From Gammaproteobacteria bacterium (GTDB lineage: Bacteria; Pseudomonadota; Gammaproteobacteria; Arenicellales; JAOTYS01), in the NCBI GenBank assembly GCA_029861795.1, contig JAOTYS010000010.1, forward strand, positions 1 to 28,631: a stretch of 28,631 nt of DNA, in the 5' to 3' direction. Positions 24,778-28,631 of the stretch are shown here, piece after piece (positions within the stretch are counted from its first letter, which is position 1; the number at the start of each line of letters is the position of its first letter). Below the pieces are notes generated by a model, which worked only from the letters and a program-made list of their open reading frames with translations, was not told the origin of the DNA and did not search any database. A program made the position numbers and the translations under genes.

Positions 24778-25857
24778 CTATTTCGGCAACGTGCCTTCAA
24801 CGCCTTCCACGTACCAATCCATGCCGAGTAACACATCATCGCTCAACACCTCGCCTTCCTTGACAGCGATTTCACCATTCTGCTTATTGATTGGGCCTTG
24901 GAAAGCATGGAGTGTCCCAGCCGCTATGGCTTGCTCGGTCGCCTTTGCGTCGGCCAACACTTCAGGCGGTAGCGCGTCTTCATTGTAGGGCGCCATTTCA
25001 ACCATGCCGGCAGCGATGCCATCCCAAACATTCACTGATTCCCAGGTGCCATCCATTACAGCCTTTGCACGCGACACATAATAATTGTCCCAGTTGTCGA
25101 TGATCGCAGTGAGTTGAGCCTTGGGTGCAAACGCCGTCATATCCGATGCTTGGCCAAAACCGTATACCCCCCTGTCTTCCGCCACTTGCAACGGCGCTGG
25201 GGAGTCTGTGTGTTGGGAGATTATATCTACACCCTGATCGATTAAGGCCTTGGCGGCATCGCCCTCTTTGCCGGGGTCATACCACGTGTTGATCCATACC
25301 ACCTTTACCGTGGCGTTTGGATTCACACTGCGTAGGCCCAGGGTGAATGCGTTAATGCCACGAACCACCTCGGGAATTGGGAACGACGCGATGTAACCGA
25401 TGCTATTGGATTTGGTCATGCCACCCGCGATACGCCCCAAAATGTAACGTCCTTCATAGAATCGCGCTATGTAAGTACTAACGTTATCGGCGCGTTTATA
25501 GCCTGTTGCGTGTTCAAACTTGACGTCCGGAAACTGCTTGGCTACCTTGACCGTTGGATTCATATAGCCAAACGACGTGGTAAAAATAAGCCCATGGCCA
25601 CTAGAAGCGAGCTGACGAATTACACGCTCTGCGTCCTGACCTTCCGGCACTGATTCCACAAAAGTAGTCTCCACTTGATCGCCGAGGGCCTCTTCAATGG
25701 CTTGCCGGCCGATATCATGGCGGTAAGTCCAGCCGTGGTCGCCTACCGGCCCCACGTACACAAAACCAACCTTGAGCTTCTCGGCTTGCGCAGATCCGAC
25801 GAACCCAATGATACCCATGGCGAATACACATAAAACATGAACAAGTTTCGATCTCAT
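24778..25857 (-). CDS. BMP family ABC transporter substrate-binding protein
   Basis: Periplasmic binding protein of the BMP (PnrA/Med-like) family, which captures nucleosides or purine-type ligands for ABC uptake. The product is 359 residues from ATG 25857, preceded by a strong AGGAGG; the longer open frame upstream to 25956 overlaps the permease gene and is unlikely. A signal peptide ends ...GSAQA (cleavage after residue 25) with no lipobox cysteine, so the protein is soluble. The family motif VGPVGDHGWTYRHDIGRQA is near the mature N-terminus, followed by ATGYK and TSFGYMNP. It follows two permease genes and precedes the deaminase gene, an arrangement that suggests uptake and deamination of the same kind of ligand. 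Confidence 0.93.
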   Translation of the reverse strand: MRSKLVHVLCVFAMGIIGFVGSAQAEKLKVGFVYVGPVGDHGWTYRHDIGRQAIEEALGDQVETTFVESVPEGQDAERVIRQLASSGHGLIFTTSFGYMNPTVKVAKQFPDVKFEHATGYKRADNVSTYIARFYEGRYILGRIAGGMTKSNSIGYIASFPIPEVVRGINAFTLGLRSVNPNATVKVVWINTWYDPGKEGDAAKALIDQGVDIISQHTDSPAPLQVAEDRGVYGFGQASDMTAFAPKAQLTAIIDNWDNYYVSRAKAVMDGTWESVNVWDGIAAGMVEMAPYNEDALPPEVLADAKATEQAIAAGTLHAFQGPINKQNGEIAVKEGEVLSDDVLLGMDWYVEGVEGTLPK

Positions 25858-25900
25858 GACCCCTCCTAAAGGTGGACTAAACAATATATACCGTCCCGCT

Positions 25901-26827
25901 TTATGCCGCGGGATGAAAGATCTTCCCGATACAAGCCGGCGCGTTGAGCTTAACACGAGTGCTGTCGCGAGAAATCAGAACTAGCACCGCCACCGTAACC
26001 AGATACGGCAGCATCGACAGGAACTGTGACGGGACGCTTAGCCCGAAACCCTGGGCATGCAGCTGCAAGATGGTAATGCCTCCAAACATATAAGCCCCAA
26101 GCAACACCCGCCCTGGTTTCCAGGTTGCAAACACTACTAAGGCTAGTGCTATCCATCCCCGGCCTGCGGTCATGTTTTCGATCCACATCGGGGTATAGGA
26201 AAGCGTCAAAAAAGCGCCGGCTAAACCAGACATCGCCCCACCGAATAATACAGCGAGATATCGAATTCGCACAACGTGATAACCGATGGAGTGCGCGGCA
26301 TCATGTGATTCGCCCACCGCACGTAGGATCAGACCGGCACGGGTACGATATAGAAACCAACTCACCACGATTACCATGACTACAGACAAGTAGATCAAGG
26401 CATCATGGGAAAAAAGAATGCGGCCAACCACTGGAATCTGAGACAGCAACGGAATATCGATGGTGGGTAACCGATCCACCGGTTGTCCCACAAATCCAAG
26501 CCCGAGTAGGGAACTCAAGCCCACTCCGAACAACGTCAGCGCGAGACCGGTAGCGACTTGATTCGCCAACAAGGTTAGCGTCAGCACGCCGAACAAGAAC
26601 GCCATAATCGCACCGGCAATTATCGCCGCCAATACACCTAACACAGCGCTGCCGGTAGTGACGGTAGTGGCAAATGCAGTGACCGCGCCGATCAACATCA
26701 TGCCCTCCAAACCCAAATTGAGCACTCCGGACTTTTCCACCACAAGTTCACCGGTAGCGGCAAACAATAATGGCGTCGCCGCGCTGATGACGGTCAGGAC
26801 AATGGGTACAAACACGTCGACGTTCAT
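25901..26827 (-). CDS. ABC transporter permease, BMP/nucleoside type (second permease)
   Basis: Inner-membrane permease of 308 residues with about eight to nine hydrophobic segments, of the BPD_transp_2 family that serves sugar and nucleoside importers. The conserved block GELVVEKSGVLNLGLEGMML is at about residues 24-43, and later GESHDAAHSIGYHVVRIRYL and AGRGWIALALVVFATWKPGR. This sequence type matches YufQ/NupQ of BMP-linked importers (family knowledge). ATG 26827 overlaps the stop of the first permease as ATGA, so translation is coupled; the in-frame upstream extension to 26887 is not expected to be used. The binding-protein gene follows after 43 bp. Confidence 0.93.
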   Translation of the reverse strand: MNVDVFVPIVLTVISAATPLLFAATGELVVEKSGVLNLGLEGMMLIGAVTAFATTVTTGSAVLGVLAAIIAGAIMAFLFGVLTLTLLANQVATGLALTLFGVGLSSLLGLGFVGQPVDRLPTIDIPLLSQIPVVGRILFSHDALIYLSVVMVIVVSWFLYRTRAGLILRAVGESHDAAHSIGYHVVRIRYLAVLFGGAMSGLAGAFLTLSYTPMWIENMTAGRGWIALALVVFATWKPGRVLLGAYMFGGITILQLHAQGFGLSVPSQFLSMLPYLVTVAVLVLISRDSTRVKLNAPACIGKIFHPAA

Positions 26828-27903
26828 GATGAAGTTACCGTCGCTGGTTTTCCGAATCGGATGCGATACTTGATGAGCACATCGCACGCCAACAGAAAAA
26901 ACAACAGCATACCCTGAAACACACCTGCAATGCCCTGGGGCAGTCCCATTTCAATCTGTACGGTTTCTCCACCCAGATATGAAAGCGCCAAAACCAATCC
27001 AGCAACGAGAATTCCGAGCGGATGCAACCGCCCCAGGAATGCAACAATAATCGCGGTAAAGCCATAGCCCGGGGAAATCGAAGGCAGCAGTTGGCCAATG
27101 GGGCCAGCGACTTCGATGATCCCAGCCAGGCCGGCCAAACCGCCCGCTAACAATAGTGCAAACCAGATTATTCTGTTGCGTCTAAATCCAGCATAGTCCG
27201 ACGCGGCCGGCGCAAAGCCGCTCACCTTGACCTGGAAACCAATCATGCTGCGAGCGAGTAATAGCCACCCAACCAATACCACAAAAAATGCGATTAACGC
27301 ACCGATATGAAGCCGTGTACCTGATAACAATATCGGAGCTATCGCGCTATCGGGAAACAAAACCGACTGGGGAAAGTTGTAGCCGGCGGGGTCGCGCCAT
27401 GGCCCATGCACTAGCACACTAAGCAGCAGCGTGGCGACATAAGTCAACATCAGGCTAGAAAGAATTTCGTTGGTGTTGTAGCGGGTTTTCAACAACGCCG
27501 GTATGGCCGCCCAAGCCATGCCTCCGAATACGCCAAGAATCATCATCGCCGGTAACATTAACGGATTTTCGCTCTCTGGAAAGTACACCGCTAACGCTCC
27601 GCCTGCGATGGCTCCTAGAGTAAGCTGACCCTCTGCTCCAATGTTCCAAACATTGGCACGAAAGCCGATGGCGAGCCCCACTGCAATAAGCACTAGCGGC
27701 GTGGCCTTTACGAACAATTCGGCGAGACCGTATCCGCTACTGATGGGCGAAACAAAGAACGTATAAATCGCCTTAAACGGCGGATATCCCAAACTTGCGA
27801 ACAACACCATCCCAGTTAGCACAGTGAGCGCAAGGGCAAGCACCGGTGTGAGTAATACCATATGTCGTGCGGTTTCCCCGCGCGACTCCAATCTAGGCAA
27901 CAC
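26824..27903 (-). CDS. ABC transporter permease, BMP/nucleoside type (first permease)
   Basis: Inner-membrane permease of about 359 residues, equivalent to YufP/NupP. It starts LPRLESRGETARHM, then a long first helix (TPVLALALTVLTGMVLFASL), and has the family motif AIGFRANVWNIGAEGQLTLG at about residues 75-94 and GYGFTAIIVAFLGRLHPLG near the C-terminus. I favour GTG 27903 (AGGAAC upstream, 11-bp overlap with the ATPase gene); a TTG at 27924 would add seven residues, and ATG 27861 would remove the conserved N-terminus. It overlaps the second permease by 4 bp. The two unlike permeases probably form a heterodimer. Confidence 0.92.
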   Translation of the reverse strand: MLPRLESRGETARHMVLLTPVLALALTVLTGMVLFASLGYPPFKAIYTFFVSPISSGYGLAELFVKATPLVLIAVGLAIGFRANVWNIGAEGQLTLGAIAGGALAVYFPESENPLMLPAMMILGVFGGMAWAAIPALLKTRYNTNEILSSLMLTYVATLLLSVLVHGPWRDPAGYNFPQSVLFPDSAIAPILLSGTRLHIGALIAFFVVLVGWLLLARSMIGFQVKVSGFAPAASDYAGFRRNRIIWFALLLAGGLAGLAGIIEVAGPIGQLLPSISPGYGFTAIIVAFLGRLHPLGILVAGLVLALSYLGGETVQIEMGLPQGIAGVFQGMLLFFLLACDVLIKYRIRFGKPATVTSS

Positions 27904-28631
27904 CGGATTGTTCCTGTTGGTCAAGATCCGCGATGTTCGCCCCGCCCATCAACATGCCAAGTGACTCGGCGGTGACTTCTGAGGTTGGCATGGCCGACGA
28001 TAATCGTCCCGCAAAAATGACTGCAATGCGATCACTGATCGCCAGTAGTTCATCCAGATCCTGAGACATCATCAGAACGGCGGCGCCATTGGCAGCAAGA
28101 TCTAACAGCGCCTGATGGATAGCGCTAGCCGAACCTGCGTCGACTCCCCAAGTCGGTTGTGCCGCAATCATGATGTCGGGTGACTGCAAGATCTCCCGAC
28201 CAACAATGAACTTTTGCAGATTACCACCGGACAAACTGCTTGCTGCTGAATCCACTCCGCTTTGCTTGACTCTGAATTTGTCACATATGTTTTTGGCGCA
28301 CAAACGTGCTTTTTCATAACTGATGAGTTGACGGCTCGAAAGTTGCTGACGTCGATACCCACTCAATACAGTGTTATCGACGAGAGACATGTCCGGGACC
28401 GCACCATGACCCAACCTCTCCTCCGGAACGAACGCAAGGCCCAAGTCCCGCCGAGCTTTGATGCCGAATGTGCCACACGGCTGTTCGTTTAATACGACTA
28501 AGTCATTGCTGGGCAGTGTCACCTCTCCTGATAGAACTTCTAACAGTTCGGTTTGCCCGTTACCGGCTACCCCTGCGATACCAAAGATCTCCCCGGCATA
28601 AACGTCAAAACTAATGTCATTGAGTGCTACG
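27893..28631 (-). CDS. ABC transporter ATP-binding protein, BMP/nucleoside type (5' part cut by window)
   Basis: C-terminal half of a two-domain RbsA/YufO-like ATPase. The frame is open from the window edge at 28631 to the stop at 27893, about 245 residues. The visible domain is the second one: a Walker A variant GVAGNGQTELLEVLSG without the lysine, signature SSLSGGNLQKFIVGREI, and a Walker B region IMIAAQPTWGVDAGSA in which the usual acidic pair is replaced. These departures are normal for the second domain of this family, where the first domain does most of the hydrolysis, so they are not signs of decay. It is the first visible gene of the importer set, and its stop lies inside the first permease gene. 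Confidence 0.92.
   Translation of the reverse strand, partial: VALNDISFDVYAGEIFGIAGVAGNGQTELLEVLSGEVTLPSNDLVVLNEQPCGTFGIKARRDLGLAFVPEERLGHGAVPDMSLVDNTVLSGYRRQQLSSRQLISYEKARLCAKNICDKFRVKQSGVDSAASSLSGGNLQKFIVGREILQSPDIMIAAQPTWGVDAGSASAIHQALLDLAANGAAVLMMSQDLDELLAISDRIAVIFAGRLSSAMPTSEVTAESLGMLMGGANIADLDQQEQSGVA

Noticed and set aside
27893..28631. Inactive ATPase because the Walker A lysine and Walker B acidic residues are missing
   Set aside because: The visible part is the second domain of a two-domain ATPase, where these changes are usual; the first domain lies beyond the window.

Overview
The window reads as a chromosomal segment of a gammaproteobacterium, probably an uncultured or environmental lineage. 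The evidence is the block of outer-membrane biogenesis genes (Kdo, lipid A, MsbA, Lol), the neighbour order comEC-exbB-exbD-msbA-lpxK-kdsB-phosphatase, and the prfB-lysS pair. Base composition looks balanced and gene density is high. No intergenic gap exceeds about 255 bp. No rRNA, tRNA, CRISPR array, transposase or phage gene was seen. Both ends of the window cut through genes.

Layout. (1) 1-8132, all minus strand: comEC, then exbB-exbD-msbA-lpxK-kdsB, a low-molecular-weight tyrosine phosphatase and a truncated L,D-transpeptidase. Several of these genes overlap by a few bases, which suggests a translationally coupled envelope operon. (2) 8175-8708, plus strand: a DUF2062 membrane protein that converges exactly on lolD. 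(3) 8709-13299, minus strand: prfB (with the programmed +1 frameshift), lysS, one LolC/E-type permease and lolD. (4) 13484-15431, plus strand: mtnA of methionine salvage and a 1-Cys peroxiredoxin, ended by a strong terminator shared with the convergent sucCD. (5) 15498-22495, minus strand: a CaiC-like acyl-CoA ligase, a REP/BIME repeat array, an enoyl-CoA hydratase, a 3-mercaptopyruvate-type sulfurtransferase, a short malic enzyme, then sucC-sucD. (6) 22610-23155, plus strand: a LOG-family phosphoribohydrolase. (7) 23271-28631, minus strand: an ABC uptake system of the BMP (nucleoside/purine) class, consisting of a truncated ATPase, two permeases and a binding protein, followed by an 8-oxoguanine-deaminase-like amidohydrolase.

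How the genes work together. Regions 1 and 3 supply and export the parts of the outer membrane: CMP-Kdo, lipid A phosphorylation and flipping, and lipoprotein release, with an ExbBD proton motor. Region 5 joins activation and hydration of an unidentified acyl group to central carbon genes. Region 7 looks like uptake plus deamination of a purine, possibly oxidised guanine.

Most of the window is ordinary core genome. The least explained parts are non-coding: a hairpin with a possible pseudoknot between the BMP gene and the deaminase, a foldable 69-nt leader before exbB, the BIME array, and a roughly 50-bp tandem duplication that copied the end of one gene and the start of the next. All assignments come from reading motifs and gene order by eye; no database search was run.
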